Source: Dictyobacter arantiisoli (lineage in GTDB: Bacteria; Chloroflexota; Ktedonobacteria; Ktedonobacterales; Ktedonobacteraceae). From it: a stretch of 64,000 bases of DNA. Position 1 is the first letter of the stretch. Each line of letters begins with the position of its first letter. Where the stretch lies: NCBI RefSeq assembly GCF_008326305.1, contig NZ_BIXY01000024.1:1-64000 (forward strand), in the 5' to 3' direction. Under the pieces are notes generated by a model. The model worked only from the letters and a program-made list of their open reading frames with translations, was not told where the DNA came from and ran no database searches. Below are positions 36,679-47,036 of this stretch, piece by piece. A program made the translations under genes and the position numbers.

Positions 36679-38610
36679 TTAGAGGAGCGCCAGGGAAATG
36701 GATTTTGCCATGGCCTGGGTGCGGCTCTGGACGCCAAGTTTGCTACAAATGTTAGAGACATGCTTTTTGACGGTGCCTTCACTGATGATAAGGGATTGAG
36801 CGATCTCGCGATTGGAGGCCCCTCGCAAGAGTTGTTGCAGAACATCCCGTTCGCGGCGGGTGAGCGGCTCTAAGAGCGTATCATCCTCCGCTTCCTCGGC
36901 TGATCGAATAGCCATACTAGATTTCTGCAGGATGGCCCGGTCGGGATCAAGCAGTATCAGGGAGGTGTGCGGCGTGGTGACATAGTCGAGCGGTGGCGTG
37001 ATAGTCTGTTCGGGTACAGCGATAAAGTCGATCCAATGAGTTGTTGTCTGCTTGCGTTGGCTGGCTGTTTTGACTTCATCTGCACTGATTTTCAGGTCGA
37101 GTAAACGTTTGACATTCTCGCTATCCGCCACCTGTGTGGCGTGATAAATGGCGCTAACCAATTGTCCCTGGACTTCATACCAGCGGCTGGCGCGGCGGTG
37201 TAGATCGCGCACGAGCGTAGCCTGCGTACGTTGGAGACGATGGCGTAATGCCTCGGCAAAGAGCGTATGATAGCGATAGCACTGACCCTCTTCATCCAGC
37301 GGGACAATAAAGAGATTCAATTGCTCGATTGTTTCCAGGAGCAATTGACTATTATCCTGCTCACGAAGTGCATCGCAGAGCGGCGCCTGCAAACGTTCCA
37401 AAATTGAGGTTTGTAACAAGAACTGCTGTATCTCTGGTGTTTGTTTAAGCAAGACCTCTTCGATCAAGTATTCTTGTAGATAGCGATTTTTGGTAAATGT
37501 GGTACCCTCACCCTCATTGAGATGGCGCGCGGCAAGCTGAATGCCAGCGATCCAGCCTTCAGTCTGTGCGGTAAGCTGGATGTATTCTTTCTGAGCGGTG
37601 GCGGCATCATGTTGTTTGGTCAGCAGGAATTCAGTCTCGCTGGCGTTAAAGCGTAAATCGGCATGCCGCAACTCGGTCAGGACACCCTCTACCCGCAGGC
37701 GTGCCAGGGGCAGTGGTGGATCTGTGCGACCCGCCAGGACCAGATGGAGGCGTGCCGGAAGATGATCCAGCAGAAAGGTCAGTTCTTGTTGCAATTCATC
37801 TGCCTGGATGGTGTGATAGTTATCAAGTAGCAATACTATGTCTCGTGTGAGTTGTTGGCAGGCGTTGAGCAATGTTTTGATGACATAGAGCATGCCGGTC
37901 GTTTTAATGCGAGAAGCGTGTAGTAAGGCCAATGCTGAAGCAGCCAGGCCAGGCTGAGCCATGTTCAGGGCGGTCAGGATATGGGTCCAGAATACGCGAG
38001 GATCATTATCTAGTATGTCTAGCGAGACCCAGGCGTGTGCTGCGTTGGAGGTGCGACCCTGTTGCTGACACCAACTGCTCAGCAGGCTGGTCTTACCATA
38101 ACCAGCGGACGCCGAGAGGATAACCAGCTTACTCTGTGTGCCTGCTGTCATGCGTGCATATAAATGAGGACGTGGGATAGTTGCGGCTGTGACCGGGATA
38201 ATGAATTTTTCTGCCAATAATGGCTCAGACAAAGAATGCAGGGTGTTCTGCGTGATCTGTCCCTGTGACGCTTGCAGGCTCAGTATATCGTTGTCAGCTT
38301 TCTGCCCCAGCATGGTCGCAGCCTCAATCAAGCGCTGCAATGTTATTTCGGCTGGACGGCCCAGATAGGCTTTATAGATGCGCCCGGCGGGTTTGCGATA
38401 GGCATACCAGTACCAGCCATTGCGTTGGCGCTCATGGCGTACCGTCATCGTCGCACCATCTTGTCTGAATGAAAAAGACTTATTCTGCTCATCAGCCAGC
38501 CAGCGAAACCACTCATGTGAAGCTACAGCGATAGAGCGAGTCTCCTCGGATGCTTGATCCGAGAGCCATAAATATGTGTCAACAACGACTGGAATATTTC
38601 TACGAACCAT
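36679..38610 (-). CDS. LuxR-family (MalT-like) ATPase regulator with novel N-terminal module
   Basis: 643 residues. Residues 28-105 hold a module with [18 protein letters not shown] and [14 protein letters not shown] that also starts the next regulator upstream. Then a STAND ATPase (P-loop SAGYGKT 168-174; Walker [10 protein letters not shown]), a helical region, and a C-terminal LuxR helix-turn-helix (about 577-640, [23 protein letters not shown]). MalT-type proteins bind DNA after ligand- and ATP-driven oligomerisation. It is shorter than MalT and lacks an obvious sensor-TPR array. ATG 38610 has AAAGGA upstream. The target genes are not evident. Confidence 0.87.
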   Translation of the reverse strand: MVRRNIPVVVDTYLWLSDQASEETRSIAVASHEWFRWLADEQNKSFSFRQDGATMTVRHERQRNGWYWYAYRKPAGRIYKAYLGRPAEITLQRLIEAATMLGQKADNDILSLQASQGQITQNTLHSLSEPLLAEKFIIPVTAATIPRPHLYARMTAGTQSKLVILSASAGYGKTSLLSSWCQQQGRTSNAAHAWVSLDILDNDPRVFWTHILTALNMAQPGLAASALALLHASRIKTTGMLYVIKTLLNACQQLTRDIVLLLDNYHTIQADELQQELTFLLDHLPARLHLVLAGRTDPPLPLARLRVEGVLTELRHADLRFNASETEFLLTKQHDAATAQKEYIQLTAQTEGWIAGIQLAARHLNEGEGTTFTKNRYLQEYLIEEVLLKQTPEIQQFLLQTSILERLQAPLCDALREQDNSQLLLETIEQLNLFIVPLDEEGQCYRYHTLFAEALRHRLQRTQATLVRDLHRRASRWYEVQGQLVSAIYHATQVADSENVKRLLDLKISADEVKTASQRKQTTTHWIDFIAVPEQTITPPLDYVTTPHTSLILLDPDRAILQKSSMAIRSAEEAEDDTLLEPLTRRERDVLQQLLRGASNREIAQSLIISEGTVKKHVSNICSKLGVQSRTQAMAKSISLALL

Positions 38611-38812
38611 GTACTGAGATCCTTTTCTGCGTCTTCTGCGTCGAAATGAAAAGTGTGTATCTGGTATTGTACTGAATTACCTGGAGTAATACATCGGCGA
38701 AAAAGCGTATGTTTTTGTGTTATAGAAGAGGTCTTATAGAGCGAGGTTACCAGGTATATAGGTTATTTTACCTACGCATAGCTTTGATTGGCGCCTGTAA
38801 ATAAGCGTTGCG

Positions 38813-41800
38813 TCAGGTGAGTCCATGTTCAAGCGCATAACGAGTGGCTGCGCTACGCGAACTGACCTCTAGCTTGTGATAAATCGTGCGTAAGTGCGTC
38901 TGTACGGTGCGCGGGCTGATGATGAGTTGGGCAGCGATTTGCGTATCTGGCAGGCCACTGGCGAGAAGTTGGAGCACTTCTTTTTCGCGTCCTGTGAGGA
39001 CCGGTGGCTTCTCTAACGGCTTCTCATTCACGACGACATCTGTGGAGGGAGGTGTTTGGGCTGGCATTGAGGCAGTTTTCGCGTCATAAAAGCGCAGTAT
39101 CTGTTCCAAAGACATCTCTCTACCAGCCTGCCAGGCAGCATTAAATTGGGTTATATCCAGTTGTTGACGTGCGCTTGCCAGTGAGTGTTGGTAGAGTTGG
39201 TCTTCGATGGGAGGTATAGGGGCACCGATCTCTTCACGCAATGTCGTCGCGGCCCCCCATAGTTGAACAGCGCGTGCGGCCGCGTTCTGGTTCACGATCA
39301 CCTCTCCCAGGCGTTCCAGGCAGGATGGAATAAACCAACGGTCGCCGGTACGCTGGCAGAGTATCAGGCTCTCCTCGATTAATTGACTCGCCTTTTTGAA
39401 ATCATGCTGGTGAATAGCTAGCAGACCGAAATCTGCCAGCAAATAGGCTCTGGTCAAACCGCTACGCATCTCGCTTTGCATTGCCAGAGACTCATCCAGC
39501 AACCTCTGTGCGCTGGCGTAGTCACCTTCATAAAGAGCCAGTAATCCCATAAGATGCAAGGCTTCGGCAATATAGCGTGGATCGCCAATTTTCTTTGCTA
39601 CCCGTACGCTCTCTTCTATCAATGTACGGGCCTGCGCATTTTGGCCCTCGTTGAGCGCTACCAGGCCAAGCTGTGTCAGGCGTGAGGATAATGTCCAGTG
39701 ATCGCCCATCTCACGTGTCAGCGTTAGACTCTCCCCCATCAAGCTATGCGCCGTAGCGTAGTGCCCCTGATGGGCTGCCAGATGGCCCTGTATACTGAAT
39801 ACAGCAGCGATCATGACACGGTTATCCAACTGCTGAAAGAGGTCCATACTCTCAGCCAGAGATTGTTGGGCGTCGGCGAATTTACCCTGGGTAAATTCGA
39901 TACAGCCAAGGGTAAACAGACGAGTCGCCATCCCTTCATCGTCGCCTGCTTCATAGGCAATGGTGCTACTCCCCTCCGTTGTGAGTGAGGTTGGCAGCGG
40001 CTGCCATTGATCATAAAAAGGAGCATTGGTATTAAATTTCTTTAAATAATGCACGACCTTATGCTGGTTGCCCAATTCTTTTGAGACAATCAGGCATTCC
40101 TCTAACAGGAAATCAGCAGTAGCATAGTCGCCTTGATAGAGGGTCACGATGGCTAAAGGCAGGAGTACCAGCATAATGCCTACCCGGTCCCCCACCTCAC
40201 GATGAAGTGTCAGGCTGCCCTGAAACAGTTCGCAGGCGCGGGGATAATCACCCTGATTAGCGGCGATCTGTCCCAGACTATCCAGGCAATAGGCGCTACT
40301 ACGCTTATCCTCCAGTTGTTGCGCAATACTGAGCCGTTCCTCAAAGAAGGCCCGGGCTTCGCTCAAAAAGCCCTGTGCAAAGGCTTCATCGCCCAATGTG
40401 CCCAGCGCATCGGCGATCCCATAGAGATCCTGCTGCTGGCGTGCCAGTTGCAGGCTTTGTTCAAACAGTGCATGCGCCTCGACCGGAGTCGTGCGCGCGT
40501 AGGCCGTGCCCAATCTATTGAGGGTTGCCACAATGCCCGCTTGATCGTCTATCGCCTGGTAGAGTGCCAGACTCTCTTGCAAGAGTTCGATGCTACGTTG
40601 ATAGTGCCCCTGGCTATCAGCGAGAGTTGCGGTTGCGAAGCAGGCTTTGGCGCGGATAGGGATCTCAATCTGGTCCTGCTTGCTCTGGCGCAACGCTTTT
40701 TCCGCCCATTGATAGCCTTCACGGTGGCGATTGCGAATTCGCCAGAAGCGCCATAATCCTCCACAGAAACGCAGTGCGGCTGCTCGTGCGGGCAATTCTG
40801 GCTGCTCAATCAGCCAGCCCAATGCTCCACGCAGATTGTCATAATCCTCTTCCAGCCGCTGGAGCCAGAGGGCCTGTTCTCCCTTTCTTAATTGTGGCTC
40901 GGCCCTTTCTACCAGGGCCAGATAATACATGGCATATGCCTGTCGTACCTGTGTATCCTCGCCCTCCGTGCGTAAACACTCTTCTCCATATTCTCGAATA
41001 GTTTCAAGCATGCGCAGGCGGAGCGAACCATCTATTTGTTCTGCTTGTTGTAATAAACTCTTATCGATCAAGGAGCTAATGACGTCTAATGCCTGTACAT
41101 CCGTTCCGAACAGTGTGGCGCAGAGTTCTTCTGCTGCCTCTAACGTACAGCCGCGGATAAAGACGGAGAGGGCTCGAAAGACTTTTTGTTCCTGGGTTGT
41201 GAGCAGCTCGTAGCTCCAGGTGAGCGCATCGCGCAGCGTCTGCTGGCGTGTCGGGAGATCACGGGGGCCGCCGGTCAGAACTTGCAGCCGATGTTCCAGG
41301 CGTGTCAGTAGCATCTGTGGAGGCAGATGTTTGATGCGGGCCGCAGCCAGCTCTAGCGCCAGCGGCAAACCATCCAATTGGATGCAAATCTCGGCGATGA
41401 TAGCGGCATTGGTTGGCGTGAGCGCAAAATCAGCCTTCATCGCGGTTGCGCGTTGGGTAAAAAGGGCAATGGCTGGATAATGCAGGAGGGTCTCATTATC
41501 AGGCAACTGTTGCAGATCGGGCAAGGCCAGGGGCGGCACTATCAGCTCATATTCTCCCCGTAGATGGAGCACCTCGCGGCTGGTAACCAGCAACTTGAGC
41601 TGTGGACAGGATGACAAAAGATCGGCCAGCAAGGGGCTGGCAGTCATAAGCTGTTCAAAATTATCCAGTACAAGCAGGATCTGTTTGGAGTGCAAATAGG
41701 CTTTGACACGCGCCAGTAGTGGTTCTTCACCAGCTTCCATAAAGCCCAGTTCTTGAGCAATTGTTGGTACAACCAGGGCGTGATCAGTGATGGGGCCTAA

Positions 41801-42364
41801 AGAAACGAAGAAGATACCATCAAGGAAATCTTCTCTCAGAATTTGCGCACTCTCCAGTGCCAACCGTGTCTTGCCTACTCCACCCGGACCAGTAATCGTC
41901 AGCAGGCGTGTCGTCTCGTGCAGTAAGGTACAGGCGGTCTCAATCTCCTGCTCACGCCCAATCAAGACGGTAGGCAGCGCGGGAATATTCCCTGTCAGCG
42001 TGCCTGGCACTGTTCCTGGGATCGGTGTAGTCGCCCCATGTGTGCTCAGATGGACCTGCTGTTGCGTCAATTCAGCCGCGACGCTTTGCAGGCGTTCCAG
42101 CGACAATGTTTCTGATTTGCCCAGATACGCATGCAAAAGTTTTCCCTGACGCCGGCAATACGCCTTCCAGTACCAGCCGCCGCGTTGATTGCTTATCTGC
42201 TCTTTGCGAGCCGTAAAACTGCCTGCTGCGCTGCTGAATGCAAACGTTGTTGCCGTCATAAGCCAGGAATACCAGTCCGCTGAATCTACTGCCAGATGAT
42301 ACTCTTGATCTTGTTCTCGATAGGAGAGGATATTAGTCCGTACGGTGGGCGTTGAGCGTGCCAT
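38813..42364 (-). CDS. Large LuxR-family regulator with NB-ARC ATPase and TPR array
   Basis: 1183 residues. Order: N-terminal module (about 25-100; SADWYSWLM, GGWYWKAYC, AYLGKSETLSLERL), NB-ARC ATPase (P-loop GPGGVGKT 159-166; ILLVLDNFEQL), winged helix, about 12 TPR-like repeats (480-1080) and a LuxR helix-turn-helix at the C-terminus (LTGREKEVLQLLASGLPDTQIA). A signal sensed by the repeats would drive ATP-dependent assembly and DNA binding. ATG 42364 has GAGGAG just upstream. It precedes the related regulator at 36679-38610 by 202 bp on the same strand. Confidence 0.9.
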   Translation of the reverse strand: MARSTPTVRTNILSYREQDQEYHLAVDSADWYSWLMTATTFAFSSAAGSFTARKEQISNQRGGWYWKAYCRRQGKLLHAYLGKSETLSLERLQSVAAELTQQQVHLSTHGATTPIPGTVPGTLTGNIPALPTVLIGREQEIETACTLLHETTRLLTITGPGGVGKTRLALESAQILREDFLDGIFFVSLGPITDHALVVPTIAQELGFMEAGEEPLLARVKAYLHSKQILLVLDNFEQLMTASPLLADLLSSCPQLKLLVTSREVLHLRGEYELIVPPLALPDLQQLPDNETLLHYPAIALFTQRATAMKADFALTPTNAAIIAEICIQLDGLPLALELAAARIKHLPPQMLLTRLEHRLQVLTGGPRDLPTRQQTLRDALTWSYELLTTQEQKVFRALSVFIRGCTLEAAEELCATLFGTDVQALDVISSLIDKSLLQQAEQIDGSLRLRMLETIREYGEECLRTEGEDTQVRQAYAMYYLALVERAEPQLRKGEQALWLQRLEEDYDNLRGALGWLIEQPELPARAAALRFCGGLWRFWRIRNRHREGYQWAEKALRQSKQDQIEIPIRAKACFATATLADSQGHYQRSIELLQESLALYQAIDDQAGIVATLNRLGTAYARTTPVEAHALFEQSLQLARQQQDLYGIADALGTLGDEAFAQGFLSEARAFFEERLSIAQQLEDKRSSAYCLDSLGQIAANQGDYPRACELFQGSLTLHREVGDRVGIMLVLLPLAIVTLYQGDYATADFLLEECLIVSKELGNQHKVVHYLKKFNTNAPFYDQWQPLPTSLTTEGSSTIAYEAGDDEGMATRLFTLGCIEFTQGKFADAQQSLAESMDLFQQLDNRVMIAAVFSIQGHLAAHQGHYATAHSLMGESLTLTREMGDHWTLSSRLTQLGLVALNEGQNAQARTLIEESVRVAKKIGDPRYIAEALHLMGLLALYEGDYASAQRLLDESLAMQSEMRSGLTRAYLLADFGLLAIHQHDFKKASQLIEESLILCQRTGDRWFIPSCLERLGEVIVNQNAAARAVQLWGAATTLREEIGAPIPPIEDQLYQHSLASARQQLDITQFNAAWQAGREMSLEQILRFYDAKTASMPAQTPPSTDVVVNEKPLEKPPVLTGREKEVLQLLASGLPDTQIAAQLIISPRTVQTHLRTIYHKLEVSSRSAATRYALEHGLT

Positions 42365-42824
42365 TGCTCCTCATTCTAAATTTAAAGAATAGGTTATCTC
42401 AGTAAAAGTTCCACAACACCAACGTTGGTGTCAATAAGTAAGTTCGGTAACTTTTGGTGCCTCATTCTGCCAGACCGCTTCTATCCTTGCGTACTCCATG
42501 CTTTACGATAAAGGTGCAGACAATCCCACAATCAGAGATCCTTTAGCAGGTTACCTAACCATAGTATACAATAGATCCTTTTCTATCACCACACTATTTC
42601 CGGTAAAAATGAACCATCTATGGCTAAACACGCCTGCAACCGAACTTTCCACTGCCTGTTTGCTCCTGGGACTTTTTGTTTTTTGTGGCCTGTTAGGTAA
42701 CCGGGCGGTACTTGAAACGGATCAGGTTAAGTATGAGAAGGTAAAAAAAGAAGAGAAAATAAACCAGGTAAATACAACTTTCGTCATCTTTAAAAAAACG
42801 GTTCTGAGATTAAACTTCATCTAT

Positions 42825-42867
42825 GAAAACGTTACCGAAACCGCTAACGGTATCGAAAACGGTAGGG
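42825..42867. promoter_or_regulatory. Putative LacI operator cluster
   Basis: A run of CG-centred half-sites just upstream of the LacI gene: GAAAACGTTACCG, ACCGCTAACGGT (palindromic, within TACCG-N10-CGGTA) and CGAAAACGGT. Spacing and CG centres suit LacI-family operators, so autoregulation, and control of the ABC genes, is likely. The rest of 42365-42938 shows nothing else I can support. Confidence 0.5.
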
Positions 42868-42938
42868 TTTTCAACAGTGGTTGCTTCATCGCAAGAAGCA
42901 GGATCTGTATTCCGTAAATCTGTTGAAGAAGGACTTTG

Positions 42939-44072
42939 ATGGCTGGAAAGATCACCATACAAGATATCGCGCAAATGGCAGGTGTGAGCAAAACGACCGT
43001 GTCTCGGGTGCTCAATCATCGACCGGACGTCAACCCTGAGACGCGCGAACGTATCTTACACATTATGGACGAGCAGGGGTTTTTTCCTAGCCTTGCTGCA
43101 GCCGGGCTTGCTGGCGGGCGCAGTCGCTTGATTGGTGCACTCGTTTCTGTCTCACATTGGCCACTCATTCCAGAAATCATGCGTGGTATTGCGGAAGTGG
43201 TAGACCAGACTCCGTACGAACTCGTTCTGTATAGCAGTAATGCTGGCAATGATGCGAAGAACTATGGTGAAGTAATTGACCGTATCCAGGCAACCAAACT
43301 CACCGCTGGCCTGCTGGCGATTTATCCAGGGCAGGCCACACCGCATCTGGCCGATTTATGTCGGCAAGGCTTTCCAGTGGTGATGTTTGATGACCAGGGA
43401 GTGCCGCCGGATGATGTTTCCTGGGTTGGTGCAGACCAACGTACAGGAGCTTATCAGGCAACGCGCCATTTACTTCAGCAAGGTCATCGGCGCATTGCGC
43501 ATATCCAGGGGCCCTTGAAATATCAAGTGTCATTGGATCGCTATCAGGGATATTGCGATGCCCTGGCCGAAGAGCAGGTCGAGATTGAGCCGGAGTTTGT
43601 TCTGCAAGGAGACTTTACCACTCCTGGCGGAAAGGAGTGTGCAAGTCAATTTTTTGCGCAGATAGGATGTCGTCCTACCGCGATCTTTGCCAGCAATGAC
43701 TTAATGGCCTATGGCGCATTGTCAGCTGTCGTTGAAAGCGGCTTACGGGTTCCTGAAGATGTCGCGGTTGTTGGCTTTGATGATATTTCATTTTCGGTTC
43801 ATTCGCAACCACCGTTGACCACCGTCAGGCAGCCATTGTATGAAATGGGCAAGCGTTCGATTGAAGTGCTCTTGAGCATGATTGATCCACCCGAGCCACA
43901 AACTCGGCCCTGGAATCATAAATCGGCGCCGAGAATACAGGGAGTAAATGCGCTCCCTGTGGCACCTGTACATGTCAGACTGGCGACCAATCTGGTTATG
44001 CGTGCCTCGTCTGGCTGTGCCCCTTCCCCCACTCATACCTATGGCAGCGTAGGAGTGGATCAGGCGCAATAG
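42939..44072 (+). CDS. LacI-family transcriptional regulator of beta-glucoside locus
   Basis: 378 residues. N-terminal helix-turn-helix TIQDIAQMAGVSKTTVSRVL with hinge helix, then a periplasmic-binding-protein-like effector domain ending near residue 330. The last 40 residues are an unusual extension. ATG 42939 (just after an in-frame TTG) has AGAAGGA upstream. It lies 91 bp before the substrate-binding-protein gene and beyond a cluster of CG-centred palindromes, so it most likely represses the importer and beta-glucosidase until a sugar binds. Confidence 0.9.
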   Translation: MAGKITIQDIAQMAGVSKTTVSRVLNHRPDVNPETRERILHIMDEQGFFPSLAAAGLAGGRSRLIGALVSVSHWPLIPEIMRGIAEVVDQTPYELVLYSSNAGNDAKNYGEVIDRIQATKLTAGLLAIYPGQATPHLADLCRQGFPVVMFDDQGVPPDDVSWVGADQRTGAYQATRHLLQQGHRRIAHIQGPLKYQVSLDRYQGYCDALAEEQVEIEPEFVLQGDFTTPGGKECASQFFAQIGCRPTAIFASNDLMAYGALSAVVESGLRVPEDVAVVGFDDISFSVHSQPPLTTVRQPLYEMGKRSIEVLLSMIDPPEPQTRPWNHKSAPRIQGVNALPVAPVHVRLATNLVMRASSGCAPSPTHTYGSVGVDQAQ

Positions 44073-44163
44073 CATGGTTGCATTGCCTGATACCGGGTAT
44101 CTCGTTCGAGATAGTTCTTATTAATCATTGGAGATTTGAATTTTCCATTGCTAGGAGGTTTGT

Positions 44164-45891
44164 ATGACTTTCCTTAAACAGGAGTCTTACACCAGGAATC
44201 ATCGTCGTTCCGGCAAGCATATTGGGTTGCTGACTCTGTCAGCGTTGCTTGCCCTGATGGTATTATTGTCCGCCTGTGGTGGCACTACCAACACGGATAC
44301 AGGGACAAATAGCGCCAAGAAAAGTATTCTCACTGTCAACCAGGCCCCAAAGGGTGACAATCCAAATAACTTTAACCCTCTCGTCAATAACCAGACATCG
44401 GCTTATGGAACACAGGGTTTCTTGTATGAGACACTGCTTTACACAAACCGCTATACTGGAAAGCCACAGGGTTGGCTAGCTGACTCCTGGACCCAGTCTG
44501 ATGACCTGAAGACCCTGACCTTCCACATTCGCCCGAATGTCAAATGGTCTGATGGCAAAGATTTTACCGCCAATGATGTGGCCTTCACCTTTAACGAGCT
44601 GAAGACCTATCCTGATGTGGACCTGAGTAGCCTGTGGTTGAACTATATCCAGGATGTGACTGCGACAAATGATAGCACAGTAACATTCCACTTCAAGACA
44701 ACATCGACCACCACACTCTGGTATATTGGATCTCAGACCTTCATCGTTCCACAGCATATCTGGTCGACGATCAGTGGCGATCCTGCTAAATACACTAATA
44801 CCAATCCAGTTGTGACCGGACCTTTTGTCCTGAGTAAATTCTCTGCTGCGCAGATCACGTATGACAAGAATCCTAAAGCCTGGACTGCCAGTCAGGATAA
44901 GGTTGATGAGATTCGCGTTCCTGCTATTGCCGACAACGCTACAGCTACTTTGGAGCTGGCTAAAGGTGATCTCGACTGGTTGGGTGTCGCGTGGGATCCT
45001 AAATTCGATACCAGTTATACCAAGAAAGATCCTGCTCACAACCACTACTGGTTTACTCCTAGCAACACCGTTATGCTCTATCTGAACACTGCGAAAGCAC
45101 CGTTCAACGATGTGAATGTTCGTAAAGCTATCAGCGATGCTATTGACCGCCAGGAACTGCAGGCTAAAGCTACTCCTTATGCTCCTCCTGCCAATCCAAC
45201 CGGTCTGGTCTTGCCAGCTGGCAAGGCACAATTGACTCCTGCCTATGCCAATGCAACCTTTACTAAGGACACGGCTACCGCTCAGTCCCTGCTGGCCCAG
45301 GCTGGTTATACCAAAGGGAGCGATGGTTTCGTCCATGACAAGTCCGGCAAGAAACTCTCGATGACCTTGATCGATGTGACTGGCTGGAATGACTGGGTTT
45401 CCGATACGCAGTTGATTGTCGCCGACCTGAAAGCTATCGGTATCGATGCTTCACAGAGCTCACTTTCACAGACTGCTTATCAGACTGACCTGCAAACAGG
45501 TAACTATGATGCAGGTGTGAGCTGGACAGACTCTGGCCCTACCCCTTACTACGCTTACTCTGACCTGTTGGATAGCAGCAAAACTGCCCCAATTGGCAAG
45601 GTTGCACCAACCAACTGGGAGCGTTGGAGTGATCCTACAACTGATACGTTGTTGAAGCAGTACAACTCTTCCAAAGATCCTGCCGTACAGCAGCGGGCTC
45701 TGGATGGCCTGGAGAAGATCATGGTTGAGCAATTGCCTTCCATTCCTCTGAGCTACAATCCATACTGGTATGAGTACACCTCAAACCACTTCACCGGCTG
45801 GCCTGCTCAGGACAATTCCTTTGCCTTTGGTTACTCTGGTAACTATCCTGACGATGAGTATGTTGTTCTGCATCTGACACCAGTGAAGTAG
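44164..45891 (+). CDS. ABC importer substrate-binding lipoprotein, family 5
   Basis: 575 residues. Signal peptide with lipobox LLSAC (Cys about 38), then an SBP_bac_5 (DppA/OppA-type) fold with WSDGKDFTANDVAFTF and VRKAISDAIDRQEL. It sits outside the membrane and delivers ligand to the two permeases encoded downstream. Family 5 proteins bind peptides, but in soil and thermophilic bacteria also cello- and other oligosaccharides; the LacI regulator and GH1 enzyme here favour a beta-glucoside. Strong ribosome site AGGAGG before ATG 44164. A hairpin after the stop probably limits read-through to the permeases. Confidence 0.92.
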   Translation: MTFLKQESYTRNHRRSGKHIGLLTLSALLALMVLLSACGGTTNTDTGTNSAKKSILTVNQAPKGDNPNNFNPLVNNQTSAYGTQGFLYETLLYTNRYTGKPQGWLADSWTQSDDLKTLTFHIRPNVKWSDGKDFTANDVAFTFNELKTYPDVDLSSLWLNYIQDVTATNDSTVTFHFKTTSTTTLWYIGSQTFIVPQHIWSTISGDPAKYTNTNPVVTGPFVLSKFSAAQITYDKNPKAWTASQDKVDEIRVPAIADNATATLELAKGDLDWLGVAWDPKFDTSYTKKDPAHNHYWFTPSNTVMLYLNTAKAPFNDVNVRKAISDAIDRQELQAKATPYAPPANPTGLVLPAGKAQLTPAYANATFTKDTATAQSLLAQAGYTKGSDGFVHDKSGKKLSMTLIDVTGWNDWVSDTQLIVADLKAIGIDASQSSLSQTAYQTDLQTGNYDAGVSWTDSGPTPYYAYSDLLDSSKTAPIGKVAPTNWERWSDPTTDTLLKQYNSSKDPAVQQRALDGLEKIMVEQLPSIPLSYNPYWYEYTSNHFTGWPAQDNSFAFGYSGNYPDDEYVVLHLTPVK

Positions 45892-45913
45892 TCTCTGTTC
45901 ACTCTGGTCTGTT

Positions 45914-45963
45914 CCTCCACTTCTCCCATTGCAGGAAGAGGTGGAGGACTCCCCACATTTTTT
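45914..45963 (+). terminator. Intra-operon hairpin between binding protein and permease genes
   Basis: 11-bp stem (CCTCCACTTCT with AGAGGTGGAGG, one G-U pair), 12-nt loop, then TTTTTT at 45958-45963, ten bases on. Partial termination here would give more binding protein than permease. Confidence 0.6.
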
Positions 45964-46043
45964 CGACTCGGCTGCTTGTGTATTCCAGTCGTGTGCTGCT
46001 ATCAAAAAATACTGTAAAAAAGAAATTATAAAGGAGGGGTGAC

Positions 46044-47033
46044 ATGCGCCGTATGATCAGCCGTTTGGGCTTCTATGTGGTTGCATTGTGGGCCTCCGTA
46101 ACGCTCAATTTCATCATTCCACGTTTGATGCCAGGGAGCCCGATTGAGGCATATCTGGTGAAAATGCAAGGGCAGAACGTAAGCCTGCATACGATTGATG
46201 CGTTACGAGCGCAGTTTGGTCTGAGCAATGCGCCGATCTTTGTACAATATTTGCAATATCTCGGCAATTTGTTACATGGAGATCTGGGTATCTCTATCTC
46301 TAATTATCCCTACTCTGTCTGGGAGGTGCTCTCAAGCCATATTCCATGGACTATTGGCCTGGTTGGTATCTCCGTCGTTTTGAGCTTTGCTATCGGGACA
46401 TTGATTGGAATTGTCATTGCATGGCGACGTGGGGGCGCGTTGGATTCAACCGTTCCACCCATCTTGACCTTCATCTCATCAATTCCTTATTTCTGGATGG
46501 CCCTGGCTCTGCTGTATTTCTGTGGTTTCCTGCATAGCTGGTTCCCCATCAGCGGTGGCTATGATATCAACAACGTTGATCCAGGTTTCTCTTTTGACTT
46601 TCTGATGAGTGCGTTGCACTACGGAACCTTACCGGCTGTGACGATTATTCTGGGTTCGCTCTCCGGCTGGGTGCTGGTGATGCGTAATACGATGGTAACA
46701 ACCCTTTCAGAAGATTATGTATTGATGGCGCAGGCCAAGGGTCTGTCGTATCGTCGGGTGATCATGACCTATGCCGCACGGAATGCGATTTTACCCAGTA
46801 TTACCAGCTTCTCGATCTCGTTGGCCCAGGTCGTGGGTGGTTCACTGCTGACGGAAATGGTGTTCAACTATCCTGGCATTGGTTATGTGTTTTATAATGC
46901 CGTAAATAATCTGGATTATAGCCTGGTTGAAGGTTGTTTCTTAATAATCGCCCTGGCTGTGCTGGCTGCCAACCTGATTGCCGATGTCGTTTATAACTTG
47001 CTTGATCCACGAGTACGGCAAGGGGAGGCATAA
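46044..47033 (+). CDS. ABC importer permease (DppB/OppB type)
   Basis: 329 residues with six membrane helices. The N-terminus carries LNFIIPRLMPGSPIEA, typical of DppB-type permeases; the EAA loop appears as EDYVLMAQAKGLSYRRVIM, which docks on the ATPase. ATG 46044 has AAGGAGGGG upstream. It starts 3 bp before the second permease, forming with it the membrane channel. Confidence 0.92.
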   Translation: MRRMISRLGFYVVALWASVTLNFIIPRLMPGSPIEAYLVKMQGQNVSLHTIDALRAQFGLSNAPIFVQYLQYLGNLLHGDLGISISNYPYSVWEVLSSHIPWTIGLVGISVVLSFAIGTLIGIVIAWRRGGALDSTVPPILTFISSIPYFWMALALLYFCGFLHSWFPISGGYDINNVDPGFSFDFLMSALHYGTLPAVTIILGSLSGWVLVMRNTMVTTLSEDYVLMAQAKGLSYRRVIMTYAARNAILPSITSFSISLAQVVGGSLLTEMVFNYPGIGYVFYNAVNNLDYSLVEGCFLIIALAVLAANLIADVVYNLLDPRVRQGEA

Positions 47034-47036
47034 ATA

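Noticed and set aside
42498-42917. 139-codon plus-strand ORF before the LacI gene
   Set aside because: No recognisable domain, no good ribosome site, and it runs through the operator-like palindromes; it reads as promoter region.
44476-45336. 286-codon antisense ORF inside the binding-protein gene
   Set aside because: The plus-strand gene is clear, with signal peptide and family motifs; the antisense frame has no family features.
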